Shown here one piece after another: positions 5,298-13,241 of a DNA stretch of 16,304 nt. This stretch comes from JASJGK01 sp033791585 (lineage in GTDB: Bacteria; SAR324; XYD2-FULL-50-16). A program made the translations under genes and the position numbers. The DNA is taken from positions 1 through 16,304 of the forward strand of contig JASJGK010000053.1 of NCBI GenBank assembly GCA_033791585.1. The letters run 5' to 3'. Position 1 is the stretch's first letter. Each line of letters starts with the position of its first letter. A model generated the notes under the pieces. That model had not been told where the DNA came from, made no database searches, and saw only the letters and a program-made list of their open reading frames with translations.

Positions 5298-7094
5298 ATG
5301 ATTACAAATGTTGAAGAATTAAGCCAAGAACAACGCATCTGGTTTGCTGAATTGATCATAGCAACTATTTTATCTGATGACGAGGTCCGCCTTGCTGAGC
5401 TGGATAGGGTTCGAGAAATCACCAGCTTTATTGAATCCCCAGAAGAAAAAAAGCGACTTTTTAAACTTTTAGAGTCAGAAGAAAAACCAGAATTAAAAGC
5501 CCCAGAAAAGTTGGATAAAAATCAGCTTTCCGTTATCTTTGTCGAGCTAATCCACTTGGTGATCGCTGACAAAGTCTTTGATGATGGGGAGTCTAGACTC
5601 TTGACGGAGGTGGCCGAACTTTTTGATTTTACGGAAAACTATTTTAAAGAGTTGATGAAGTACTGTTCTGAAGGCCTCGCTTGGAAACAAGCGCAAGACA
5701 GTTTATTGGGTGCTGAGGATGAAGAAGTTGAAATAGATATGGACGAGCCTATTGTGCCGCTATTTCAAATGAGTGAGGCCCAAAAGCTGTGGTATGCAAA
5801 TGTCTTAACAGGGGCCTTTATGCTGGATGAAGAGCCAGACCAATATGCTTGGGACAGAGTTAAAATGGCCATTGGAAGCCTACAGGATAAACAGGCCCAA
5901 TCTCTGTTGAAGCGCCATATTAAACAAAACCAAAAACCACCGCTCAAGCTTCCGCCAAGAATGGACCAAGACTTGCTCACTCGCATGTTCATGGAGCTTC
6001 TTCAGCTTTTGGCCCACAAGGGCGAAATTTCTTACTCTGCCCAAGGCTACATCAAAAAGATTTGCGACGTGAGCAAGATCAGCTCTGTGGTTTTTAATCA
6101 AATGATGGACTGGTGTAACCTCGGAGTGATCTGGCAGCAGGGGAAAAAAGTCCTTATCGAAAAAGCCAAGACCAACATGGGCGATGAACTTGTACCTAGA
6201 AAAGGTGTGCTCGAAGTTCACGAGTCCAATAACTCTGTAATGATTAGAAAGGTAACCTGCCATGTTTGTAGGGATGCCACAGTCATTGATGCCTACATCC
6301 TTAGGCCACGCACCCACAAAGCCGATACAAATATTTTTGGCATCGCTCGCTATGTGGAAGCCTTTGATAAAAACGATTATTGTAATTACAACCTCCTGCG
6401 CCCGATCATCTGCCCTAGCTGCCACTTTACTAGTATTAGCCGTGAGCATTTTCAACGAGGTGAAGACGATGTACCCGATTTAATGACCAAAGCCTTTATG
6501 AATCGTTGGCGGGATGACTTTAAAGGCCAAAAGCTGGTTTACCCAGTGCCTGGCGAAATCACCACAGTCAATCGCTCTTTAGAAACGGTAAAGCAGTCTT
6601 ATAAAATTGCTGTGCAGGCCTGTAACCTCTTGGGTTCTGCCAAACCAGACCACCCTTTAAAAGGCCAGGCTTTATCCCTACAGATGATTTTAGCTGAAGT
6701 CTTGATGGAAGAGGGCAAATCCGATGAGGCCGTGGCAATATTGCGTGTAGTCGTGGAAGAGGCAGAAAAAATCTTTGACGTTGCTTTCGATAATAAAATG
6801 GTTTTTCGGCTCGGCCGCTTGATCATGTTACTAGCCTTATTTTTTAATGATAAGATGCTCGCTGGTAAATATCTGGACTTTTTCTCTCGCTTTAAAGACG
6901 AAAAGGCCATGGAGCTGGAGCCAGTAGACCGCATGGAATTCCAAAAGGCCTATGGCGAGTGTAAACACGCCTTTGATAACCGTGAACAGTATATTCAAAG
7001 CGAACTAGACGGATTTCATATCAGGCGCTTCCAAAAATTGCCTGAGAAAGAGGGCGAAGAAGAAAAAGACCCTACTGCTGATATGGAAGGCTAA
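5298..7094 (+). CDS. Tandem TerB-like, DUF2225-like and helical-repeat protein
   Basis: This 598-residue soluble protein has no signal peptide or membrane helix. Residues about 8-135 and 163-285 are two related all-helical segments, each opening with a similar run (EQRIWFAELIIATILSDDE and AQKLWYANVLTGAFMLDEE) and followed by an acidic turn, as in TerB-like domains. They are joined by an acidic linker (EDEEVEIDMDE). Residues about 316-380 contain C321-x2-C324 and C372-x2-C375 with RPRTHKADTNIF and YCNYNLLRP between them, resembling the DUF2225 pattern of a metal-binding double CxxC. Residues about 430-580 are helical with TPR-like spacing (AEVLMEEGKSDEAVAILR). The last 25 residues are very acidic and lysine-rich. 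It has only a weak ribosome-binding site and is divergent from the FNR gene. Function unknown; a scaffold or stress-response role is speculative. Confidence 0.8.
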   Translation: MITNVEELSQEQRIWFAELIIATILSDDEVRLAELDRVREITSFIESPEEKKRLFKLLESEEKPELKAPEKLDKNQLSVIFVELIHLVIADKVFDDGESRLLTEVAELFDFTENYFKELMKYCSEGLAWKQAQDSLLGAEDEEVEIDMDEPIVPLFQMSEAQKLWYANVLTGAFMLDEEPDQYAWDRVKMAIGSLQDKQAQSLLKRHIKQNQKPPLKLPPRMDQDLLTRMFMELLQLLAHKGEISYSAQGYIKKICDVSKISSVVFNQMMDWCNLGVIWQQGKKVLIEKAKTNMGDELVPRKGVLEVHESNNSVMIRKVTCHVCRDATVIDAYILRPRTHKADTNIFGIARYVEAFDKNDYCNYNLLRPIICPSCHFTSISREHFQRGEDDVPDLMTKAFMNRWRDDFKGQKLVYPVPGEITTVNRSLETVKQSYKIAVQACNLLGSAKPDHPLKGQALSLQMILAEVLMEEGKSDEAVAILRVVVEEAEKIFDVAFDNKMVFRLGRLIMLLALFFNDKMLAGKYLDFFSRFKDEKAMELEPVDRMEFQKAYGECKHAFDNREQYIQSELDGFHIRRFQKLPEKEGEEEKDPTADMEG

Positions 7095-7209
7095 GTTTTT
7101 AGTTGGTTTCTGTTTTACTGGGCCTGCTGGTTGTAACTGGGGGCCTCTTAGGCAAACTTGTTTAAGGTGCCTGTTAAAGACGATCTGAAAGGCAAAAGAG
7201 AAGAGGTGG

Positions 7210-7241
7210 AACAGAACCCCCTAAGGGGATTCTGTTTTTTT
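7210..7241 (+). terminator. Terminator after the TerB/DUF2225 gene
   Basis: The arms 7210-7221 (AACAGAACCCCC) and 7225-7236 (GGGGATTCTGTT) form a 12-position stem with one mismatch around a three-base loop, running straight into T at 7235-7241. It faces the plus-strand gene ending at 7094. Confidence 0.85.
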
Positions 7242-7252
7242 AAAAGACTAAA

Positions 7253-7795
7253 TTAGAAGCTATAGCCTGCTTTAACAATGCCACGGCTGTTGTCAAAATC
7301 ACCTGCTGACATTTGTCGCCAATCGGCACCAAATAAAATACTGCCTGCTTTAACAGAAAGTGAAACACCGGCACCCACTTCAAAATAGCTAGTTGATTCA
7401 CCGTCAGTTGCTTCAACAGTTGCCAAGCCTAAGCCTGGGCCAAAACCAATAGTAACATTTTCAGAAAGGTTATTCATCCAATGTGGGTTTATTTCGATCA
7501 AAGTCCCTGAAACATCATCCTTTGAAAAGACAGCGTAACTAAACTGCTGGCGCACATTCCCGCCAGAAGGCTGAAATAAAGGGCAATCCAGGGAAATTTC
7601 AACACCGACTAAAGAATAAGAGTCACCCTCTGTTGGGGTGATGCTACCACCAACCAAAGAAGGTGCAAAGTTAGGGCTATAGCTTGATTCTATAACGGGA
7701 AAAGCGACGTTGCCTTCAACTTCTGTTTCAGCGTAAACAGGGGAAAGGGCAATTAGAAAAGAGGCGCTTAGGGCGATGATAGTTTTTTTCAACAT
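7253..7795 (-). CDS. Small outer-membrane beta-barrel protein
   Basis: The product is a 180-residue exported protein with a signal peptide (MLKKTIIALSASFLIALS, cleavage near VYA-ET). The mature part is about 158 residues of short amphipathic strands rich in Gly, Ser and aromatic residues. It ends in KAGYSF, the terminal aromatic signature of barrels inserted by the BAM complex. The size suggests an 8-stranded barrel. The ATG at 7795 is chosen over one 33 bases further upstream because AAGGAG lies eight bases before it. Segments such as IGFGPGLGLATVE and YFEVGAGVSLSV look like barrel hairpins. I cannot name the family or substrate. It appears to be transcribed alone: 169 bases separate it from the next gene upstream. 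Confidence 0.75.
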   Translation of the reverse strand: MLKKTIIALSASFLIALSPVYAETEVEGNVAFPVIESSYSPNFAPSLVGGSITPTEGDSYSLVGVEISLDCPLFQPSGGNVRQQFSYAVFSKDDVSGTLIEINPHWMNNLSENVTIGFGPGLGLATVEATDGESTSYFEVGAGVSLSVKAGSILFGADWRQMSAGDFDNSRGIVKAGYSF

Positions 7796-7964
7796 TTTGA
7801 ACTCCTTGAAAAATTGAAATATATGCATAGTTTAATATTATCTCCCGAGAAGTAAAGTGACTTAATCACCAACTGAGCACAAAAAAGACTCATTTTTTTT
7901 TGGGGGTCGGTTGGGAATTTTGAAACTCACCAAGGAGGTAAGATTAAATTAAAAAAAAGAGTAA

Positions 7965-8771
7965 CTAAACAACACAGTTTTTCACAAATAACAGTTCACA
8001 TTCCGCCTCAGTCAATTTCAACTCAAAATCACCAAGTAAAATGGATTGCAGTTGCAGGTGAGATGTAATCTCTGTGACTTGCGTTTCTGTGACTCCAATT
8101 CTGTGATAGAATTTGTTTCGCAGAGACAAAATTTCGGTGGTAAAGATGCGAGCCACAACCAAATTGTTCACAAAAGCAGCATCTGGGTGCTGGCAGGAGT
8201 AAAAGTTACCGACCAGACAATCGGCTTCGGTGTAGACCTGAAAATTGAAAGTAAAAAAGCTAAAAAACCCCGCCGCAATTTTGAGTTCCAATTGGAAATC
8301 TTGGATTTTATTTTGTGCGATTCTATAGGTTAAATGGTCTTGGTGGGACTCGGTGCCAACCTCGATTTTTAGGGGTTTGCGGATGCAGTTTGGCCCAAAG
8401 CCTACATCGACCATATAGTTTGCGCCCTCCCAGTCAAGCAAGGTAATGCGGTGGGTTCGAGGGGTATCAATATCTTTATTATTGACCATTCGAGCGATCA
8501 GAATCCGCACCTTAAAGCCCAAGGCCTTTAAGGCTTCATAGATCAACTTATTATGCTCAAAGCAATAGCCACCAAGGTGTTGCGTGACTATTTTTTTGGC
8601 GATATCTTCAATTTCTAACGAAATTGGTCGCTTAAGCAGAACCGCCACACTGTTGAAAGAAAATGCCGCCAGGTGTTTTCTCTGGATTTCTTCAACCAAG
8701 GCTAAGGAGGGCTTAGTTTCAGTTACCTCTAAGCGCCTTAAATAGCCTTGGATATGTGTAGGTAAGCTCAT
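7965..8771 (-). CDS. nat: Arylamine N-acetyltransferase
   Basis: NAT enzymes (family length about 270; here 268 residues) move an acyl group from acyl-CoA to aromatic amines or hydrazines through a cysteine thioester in the cytosol. The catalytic triad is visible: Cys70 in LGGYCFEHN (usual form RGGYCFExN), His107 in PRTHRITLL, and Asp122 in YMVDVGFG. The GGYC-FE motif, the VDVGFG motif and the helical N-terminus all fit. The C-terminal third (about 200-268) is weakly conserved, as usual. Its physiological substrate is unknown; related genes act on antibiotics, aromatic compounds or cell-wall lipids. Only 22 bases separate it from the exonuclease gene upstream on the same strand, so the two probably share a transcript. 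Its own ribosome-binding site is weak, which suggests dependence on upstream translation. Confidence 0.92.
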   Translation of the reverse strand: MSLPTHIQGYLRRLEVTETKPSLALVEEIQRKHLAAFSFNSVAVLLKRPISLEIEDIAKKIVTQHLGGYCFEHNKLIYEALKALGFKVRILIARMVNNKDIDTPRTHRITLLDWEGANYMVDVGFGPNCIRKPLKIEVGTESHQDHLTYRIAQNKIQDFQLELKIAAGFFSFFTFNFQVYTEADCLVGNFYSCQHPDAAFVNNLVVARIFTTEILSLRNKFYHRIGVTETQVTEITSHLQLQSILLGDFELKLTEAECELLFVKNCVV

Positions 8772-8793
8772 TTCGTTTTTTGTTGGGTTAGGA

Positions 8794-9495
8794 TTACAGT
8801 TCCTTCACCTCAATCTCAAAAGGATAGTTGTCCTTATCAAAATCAGGTTCTTTTATCTGGATAAACCATTGCTTGGTTTCAGGTTTCCAGCGGAAGCCTG
8901 CATCTTTAGCCAAATCTTTTTCCGCAAAGCTAACCTTGGCAATGATTTCTAAGGTAGTGGCTTGAGCGCTGATGGCAATTTTTTGCATGTCATAGTTTGC
9001 CAGTAGCTTAAGCATAGAAAGCACATCAGTCACGGCTCTATGGCTGAAGGGGTTCACAAACCCGTGGACGGCAGACAGGTAGATCAGGTTTTTTTGCTTA
9101 ATATGTTTGGGATAGGGTACATCTTGCACTGTATCAATCCAAGGTTTATCAGGGAAGACCTCGGCATTGCGTTCGTAAAATTTAGTCATAAAACCCTTAT
9201 CAAAGGGGGCATTGTGGGCCACAAAGTAGTCGGCTCGTTCACACATCCAGTCTAAATCTTTAAATAACCTACTGGTAGCGGGAACCCCAAAGGCCTGCAA
9301 GGTTTCTGTATCGATGCCTGTCAACTGGGCGATCTCTTTGCTAACTACCATGTCTTTTTTTTCTAAAATCATCTCAGAGAAAATTTTTACAGGGATTTTT
9401 TTTTCTACATCCCAAAGTACAGCGCCAATTTCGATCACAAAATCTACCTCACTATCCAGCCCTGTGGTTTCTACATCTATCCCTAATACAAACAT
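8794..9495 (-). CDS. DEDDh 3'-5' exonuclease (DnaQ-like) with C-terminal DUF5710-like domain
   Basis: The protein has 233 residues. Residues 1-170 form a DnaQ-type exonuclease: ExoI with Asp7 and Glu9 in IDVETTGLD, ExoII with Asp99 in VAHNAPFDKGF, and ExoIII with His152 and Asp157 in SHRAVTDVLSML. These are all five metal-binding or catalytic residues of the DEDDh class, which trims DNA or RNA from the 3' end. Residues about 185-213 (AKVSFAEKDLAKDAGFRWKP followed by ETKQWF) match the DUF5710 pattern of a small Trp-rich module. I know that module from fusions to topoisomerase- or helicase-like and mobilisation proteins, where it may bind nucleic acid. AAGAGAG precedes the ATG. It is not DNA polymerase III epsilon itself: it lacks the clamp and polymerase-binding tail and carries this module instead. 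Confidence 0.9.
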   Translation of the reverse strand: MFVLGIDVETTGLDSEVDFVIEIGAVLWDVEKKIPVKIFSEMILEKKDMVVSKEIAQLTGIDTETLQAFGVPATSRLFKDLDWMCERADYFVAHNAPFDKGFMTKFYERNAEVFPDKPWIDTVQDVPYPKHIKQKNLIYLSAVHGFVNPFSHRAVTDVLSMLKLLANYDMQKIAISAQATTLEIIAKVSFAEKDLAKDAGFRWKPETKQWFIQIKEPDFDKDNYPFEIEVKEL

Positions 9496-9531
9496 ATTTT
9501 TCTCTCTTTATTTCTAAGTCTTTAGTGTTTT

Positions 9532-9547
9532 AATCTTGATATTATCA
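9532..9547 (-). promoter_or_regulatory. Candidate extended -10 promoter for the exonuclease-nat pair
   Basis: On the minus strand TGA-TAATAT (9547-9539) forms an extended -10 element about 44 bases before the exonuclease ATG. No convincing -35 box is seen, which extended -10 promoters can lack. Confidence 0.35.
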
Positions 9548-9588
9548 GTCTAATGGTTAATTTTTCTAGTCAATTTTTCAGGTGGGCT

Positions 9589-10779
9589 TTAAGAAAGCTC
9601 AACTTCAAACCCCACACAGGGGTCAAGGGCGTGGATCACCACATCGATCATCTGGCGGGTGGCCTTTTCACTAACGTGAGTCTGCCCTAGCAAACACTGG
9701 GCAAGGATTCCCTTGGGGTGAAAATTCCAGTCTGTTGGCGCTATAATATTGTAGCTTTTCACTTTTTGCTCAACTAGCTCCACTTTATGGATCAGTTTGC
9801 CACGAGCGGCCTCGATCTGGCTCACACCCTGTGTGGCCAGCGCTCTCGGTTGTCCAAATAGATGGCTAGAGGCAGGTTGCTCTAAGTCTTTTTTGAGTTC
9901 GTTGCAACAAAGAGCCGTCTCCACTAAACGGGAAAGAAACCGCAAAAATAGACCATCCCCAAATTGTTCCTTCATATCTTTCATTAGGCGATGGCCCATC
10001 ATTCTCGACATAGGTGTGGTTTCATAAATCTTCCCCGCCAAGGTGGGTTGTTGGGCGTATTCTTCGGCAGGCCTAAATTTAAGGTCTTCTTTAATTTCTT
10101 TTAAGGTCAGCCAGTTTAGGCCTGCAACCTTGCCTTGTCCCAATTGGCTATAGCCTAAACCTGAGAGGGCACGAATCATTTTTGCCCCTTCCACATCTGC
10201 CTTTTTAATCCAACCTAAAAGGTTGGTTGTAGGCAGAGAGAGCCACGAAATAGGAAGCAGCCCAAAAACTTGGGCCTCTAATATGGCTTCCAACTGGAGT
10301 AAGCTTTCTCTAGCGGCAGGTAAATCAGGCTCAAAACCCCTTTGGTGAAAGGCAAAGGCTAAGCCCTTAGGGTCGATGGCTTCACGGAATTGAGTCAGTA
10401 ATTCTTGGACTTTTTCAATTTCTTCTGTGAAGGGCGGCTCGCCTAAGATGCGGGGCCAATCGTAAAGCAGGCGGAGTAGATGCTCGTAAAGAATTTCTGA
10501 TTTCACCATTAGATTACGCAAGACCATGCTTTTATCTAAGGTGCTCAGGCCCAAGGCGCTTTCAAAAGCCGTTACAGCAGCGTAACTTTGGGCGGCTGAA
10601 TTGGAGGCATAGAGTCTAGGAATCATGGTCAAGACCTCTTCTGTAGTCCGACCTTTTAAAATGCTGGTTAGTTGGTAGGGACGGGTAGAGCGCACAGTCA
10701 GCTTCGAGAGTAGGCCTGATTTAACCGCAACCTGTATCTTTAAAATTCCGTCAATTCCGTCAGCAATATCCAACTGCAT
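9589..10779 (-). CDS. Degenerate NiFe-hydrogenase large-subunit homologue (HupK-like)
   Basis: This 396-residue protein keeps the overall large-subunit pattern but not the active site. The N-terminal metal motif RxCGxC-xxxH is recognisable as RLYASNSAAQ (residues about 55-64), with both Cys and the His replaced (Y, N, Q). The C-terminal DPCxxC-xxH is DPCVGFEVE (Cys388 alone kept). Between them are the family segments ARGKLIHKVEL (from residue 325) and APTDWNFHPKG. Three of the four nickel-binding cysteines are gone, so it cannot carry a NiFe centre as known. HupK proteins are similar ligand-poor relatives thought to scaffold cofactor assembly. Here no small subunit, maturation or transport genes are in the window, and it is a stand-alone gene. 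The second ATG (10779) is chosen because GAGGG abuts the first ATG but is six bases from the second. The C-terminus ends four residues after the remnant motif, without a protease-processed tail. Confidence 0.8.
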   Translation of the reverse strand: MQLDIADGIDGILKIQVAVKSGLLSKLTVRSTRPYQLTSILKGRTTEEVLTMIPRLYASNSAAQSYAAVTAFESALGLSTLDKSMVLRNLMVKSEILYEHLLRLLYDWPRILGEPPFTEEIEKVQELLTQFREAIDPKGLAFAFHQRGFEPDLPAARESLLQLEAILEAQVFGLLPISWLSLPTTNLLGWIKKADVEGAKMIRALSGLGYSQLGQGKVAGLNWLTLKEIKEDLKFRPAEEYAQQPTLAGKIYETTPMSRMMGHRLMKDMKEQFGDGLFLRFLSRLVETALCCNELKKDLEQPASSHLFGQPRALATQGVSQIEAARGKLIHKVELVEQKVKSYNIIAPTDWNFHPKGILAQCLLGQTHVSEKATRQMIDVVIHALDPCVGFEVELS

Positions 10780-10802
10780 TTTCATCCCTCAAGTGCGTTT
10801 AA

Positions 10803-10831
10803 ATACTAATGATTAGCTTAAATGGTTTAAA
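10803..10831 (-). promoter_or_regulatory. Candidate promoter with a palindrome in the spacer, upstream of the hydrogenase-like gene
   Basis: On the minus strand TTTAAA (10831-10826) and TAGTAT (10808-10803) are 17 bases apart. CTAATGATTAG (10806-10816) is a perfect palindrome within the spacer and -10 edge, and GTTTAAA/TTTAAAC flank it as an outer inverted repeat (10798-10804 and 10826-10832). This suggests repressor control. Confidence 0.4.
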
Positions 10832-10880
10832 CAGCCTTGCAAAGTGCTACCTAGAAAAAAATTAGGTTAGTTGGGGCTTT

Positions 10881-11798
10881 TTACTGTGAGGTTTTATAGT
10901 AAGAACCATATTCGCCTTGAACCAAGTCATAGGGCTGATAGGCGAATAAGAAAAATTTAAAAGAGGCCATTTTTACAAAGCTATAAACAGGGGTGGCCGA
11001 AAGGCCTGCTACAAGGATGCGCAGAAATGGGTTTTCCATATAAAATAACGCCCCAGCAGGCACGATAGCCACAAAAAAGACTTCTAAAATTAACCTTAAA
11101 CTAAAAAAGAGGTAGCTTTGGAAAAAGACCCTTTTATCGGTAAATAAAAGCAGAAACAGTAGGAACTTTTCTTGAAATGTCCCTTGGTTGATCACGGCTA
11201 ATTTGCTGGAATAAGAAAGGCCAGCAAAGCCTAGAGGCAAGAAACTACCTATAAAAAAGCTTAAAGACACTAGGCTGACAAGGTGTGCATTGCTATTCAA
11301 ACCGCCACCCCAAATTTGCGAGGCAAAGAAAAAGCTTACAGCCGACCAAAGTAAACCCAAAACAATGAGCAGGCTCAAGGCTATCGCGTCCCAAAGTAAT
11401 TGGTCCCATTTTAAAGCTTTCAGGCTGGTAAACAAGCCAAAGGCTTCACGTTCAAGCCGATGCATGCGCCGCATGTCTGACGAGGGCCAGAGGCTAATGG
11501 CCTGCTTCATCAAAAATAACCCGATCAAAACGCCAAAGGTTCTAGGGTCGCTCAAAAGGCCGAAGAGTAGGTTGGGTAGCTCTAAAAATATATAATTTGC
11601 AAGCTTGGGTAATGCCGATTCGATGTCGCTGCTCAAGGCTGTCAGGCTTGGGATTTGAAGCTGGGAGCGGTCTACCTTAACAAATAATTTAATGGCTCGG
11701 TCTGCGACAAAAAGTAAAAAAACCAAGAGAAAAAAGGACTTGTATTTTAATAGGTCTTTTAGTGTGCCACCAGCGATGAGCCTCCAAAGTCGTTTCAT
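10881..11798 (-). CDS. Multi-pass inner-membrane protein of unknown family
   Basis: I do not recognise a family for this 305-residue protein. It shows about six hydrophobic segments: residues about 18-36 (LKYKSFFLLVFLLFVADRAI), 83-108, 140-160 (LSLLIVLGLLWSAVSFFFAS), 172-195, 220-255 and 262-285. Two longer loops, about 38-70 and 108-135, lie between them; the second is strongly basic and rich in Met, Arg and His (SSDMRRMHRLEREAFG) and probably cytosolic. Its ATG overlaps the TGA of the PAP2 phosphatase gene (ATGA at 11795-11798), so the two are translationally coupled and likely cooperate in membrane lipid or envelope metabolism. There are no obvious catalytic motifs. A lipid transporter or phosphatase partner is inference from context only. 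Confidence 0.78.
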   Translation of the reverse strand: MKRLWRLIAGGTLKDLLKYKSFFLLVFLLFVADRAIKLFVKVDRSQLQIPSLTALSSDIESALPKLANYIFLELPNLLFGLLSDPRTFGVLIGLFLMKQAISLWPSSDMRRMHRLEREAFGLFTSLKALKWDQLLWDAIALSLLIVLGLLWSAVSFFFASQIWGGGLNSNAHLVSLVSLSFFIGSFLPLGFAGLSYSSKLAVINQGTFQEKFLLFLLLFTDKRVFFQSYLFFSLRLILEVFFVAIVPAGALFYMENPFLRILVAGLSATPVYSFVKMASFKFFLFAYQPYDLVQGEYGSYYKTSQ

Positions 11799-13162
11799 GG
11801 GTTGCTTTCTTTTAACAGAGCTCTACTTTTTTCGGCTTTAAGTTTTTGCGCTCTACGTATGTGGCGCTCTATTCTGTTTTTTTTCCTTGTTTGGCGTTGC
11901 TCAGCAGCCAATAAACGCTTTATTTTTCTGGCTTCTAGCAGGCTTGCATCCACCAAAAGTTTTTTATTTGACTTTTTCTTAGGGGAAAGAACAGGGGAAT
12001 GTTTTTTCACCGTGAGAGCTGGCAGGCTTGCATTGGGCTCCACTTTTATAGTCAGGCTTTTTTTATATCTTAGAGGTAGGTGTAAAGTTGCAGTGTGGTG
12101 TAGCTCGCTGAAATATCCGTTTGTATGGATCTCAAAATGGATTTCACCTGTTGTGGGGGTCCAAAGGTGTGTTGTGTAAAAATGGTGGATTACATTGGGT
12201 AAGCCAAAGCCTTTGGCATCTACCTTTACATAGGCTTTTTTGCCGTTATTATGCCAGATGATTCTACCCATTTTCCACTCAAAATTACTTTTGATTGTCA
12301 GTTGTTTGGTGGCTTTTCGCACTTTAATTTGGTGGTTATAACTACGAAAATAGGGCCTTCTGGTCATCACTGTGCCGACGATCAAAGTCAGGGCTATGGC
12401 AATGACCATCCCAAAGGTCATTTTTTTGGAAAAACTACCTTCAAAAAGCTTTTCGTCTTTGGTTTCTTCAGCTTTGATAATAAAGTAGTGCAGGGTCACA
12501 GCCGTTAGCCATAAAATACCTAAAGACCAAATGGTATCTTGCAGAAAGTGCCCCCCTTGCAGGATGCGGGCAGCGGAAATCATGATTCCATAGACCACCC
12601 CAAAACCACCGCCAAGGTAGGCGATCCATTTATTTTTACGGCGGAAGAAAAGCAGAATGGTGAATAGATAACCCATGGTGCAGTGGCCACAGGGAAAGGA
12701 TTTACCCCGTCCAGGGGTGCCAGGTTCACAAACCTGTCTGTAATCCCAAAGACCATTAAACTCAATAGTTTGGGTTGGCCTTGGCCGCCCCCAGTAGTCT
12801 TTTAAAAGGCCATTTACTATAATGCCCCCACCGATGATGGCGGTTAAAAAGACCAATAAAAAATAGCGTCGGTAACTTCTAATCTGCTCAATAAAGTAAC
12901 TTAGAAACCACCCCACTAGGCTAGCTAGGGTGAGGAAGATTCCAGGCAAGGTGCCCCATTCAAACAACCACAACCAAGGCTGCTTTTTTCCGTGCATCCA
13001 ACCTAGATCAGCATCAAAAAAGAGGGCTGAAAATTTAGGGTCAAGGCGGAAGATATGAAAAATTAAGCTGACAAAAAACAGGGCTAAAATCAAGCTTGCT
13101 ATGATGAGCCAGCCCTTTTTTTTGAGTGATTTACTAGTTAAATTTTCAGTTTGATTTACCAA
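11795..13162 (-). CDS. PAP2-family membrane phosphatase with a C-terminal beta-rich domain and basic tail
   Basis: The protein has 455 residues. The first 240 form a PAP2 (lipid phosphatase/phosphotransferase) core with several membrane helices. The three signature motifs are present: KDYWGRPRP (121-129) for KxxxxxxRP, FPCGH (156-160) for PSGH with Cys158 in place of Ser, and SAARILQGGHFLQD (196-209), giving Arg199, catalytic His205 and Asp209. Enzymes of this fold remove phosphate from lipids such as phosphatidate, undecaprenyl pyrophosphate or lipid A. A further helix (about 249-267) leads to a beta-rich region (about 275-375) and an extremely Lys/Arg-rich helical tail (395-455). That extension is absent from ordinary PAP2 enzymes of about 200-250 residues. 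The start is TTG at 13162 with AAAGGTG just upstream; no in-frame ATG exists until residue 56. Confidence 0.87.
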   Translation of the reverse strand: MVNQTENLTSKSLKKKGWLIIASLILALFFVSLIFHIFRLDPKFSALFFDADLGWMHGKKQPWLWLFEWGTLPGIFLTLASLVGWFLSYFIEQIRSYRRYFLLVFLTAIIGGGIIVNGLLKDYWGRPRPTQTIEFNGLWDYRQVCEPGTPGRGKSFPCGHCTMGYLFTILLFFRRKNKWIAYLGGGFGVVYGIMISAARILQGGHFLQDTIWSLGILWLTAVTLHYFIIKAEETKDEKLFEGSFSKKMTFGMVIAIALTLIVGTVMTRRPYFRSYNHQIKVRKATKQLTIKSNFEWKMGRIIWHNNGKKAYVKVDAKGFGLPNVIHHFYTTHLWTPTTGEIHFEIHTNGYFSELHHTATLHLPLRYKKSLTIKVEPNASLPALTVKKHSPVLSPKKKSNKKLLVDASLLEARKIKRLLAAEQRQTRKKNRIERHIRRAQKLKAEKSRALLKESNP

Positions 13163-13241
13163 AGCACCTTTCGAATAGTTATTGTTCTGTGAAATCTACC
13201 AAAGGCTTAATTTTATGTCTATCATTTGGTCTTAAAAGCCG

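Noticed and set aside
5880..6455. Minus-strand frame of 191 residues inside the TerB/DUF2225 gene
   Set aside because: Antisense shadow of a long, coherent coding frame with its own start and terminator.
9589..10779. Active NiFe hydrogenase
   Set aside because: Three of four metal-binding cysteines are replaced and no small subunit is present in the window.
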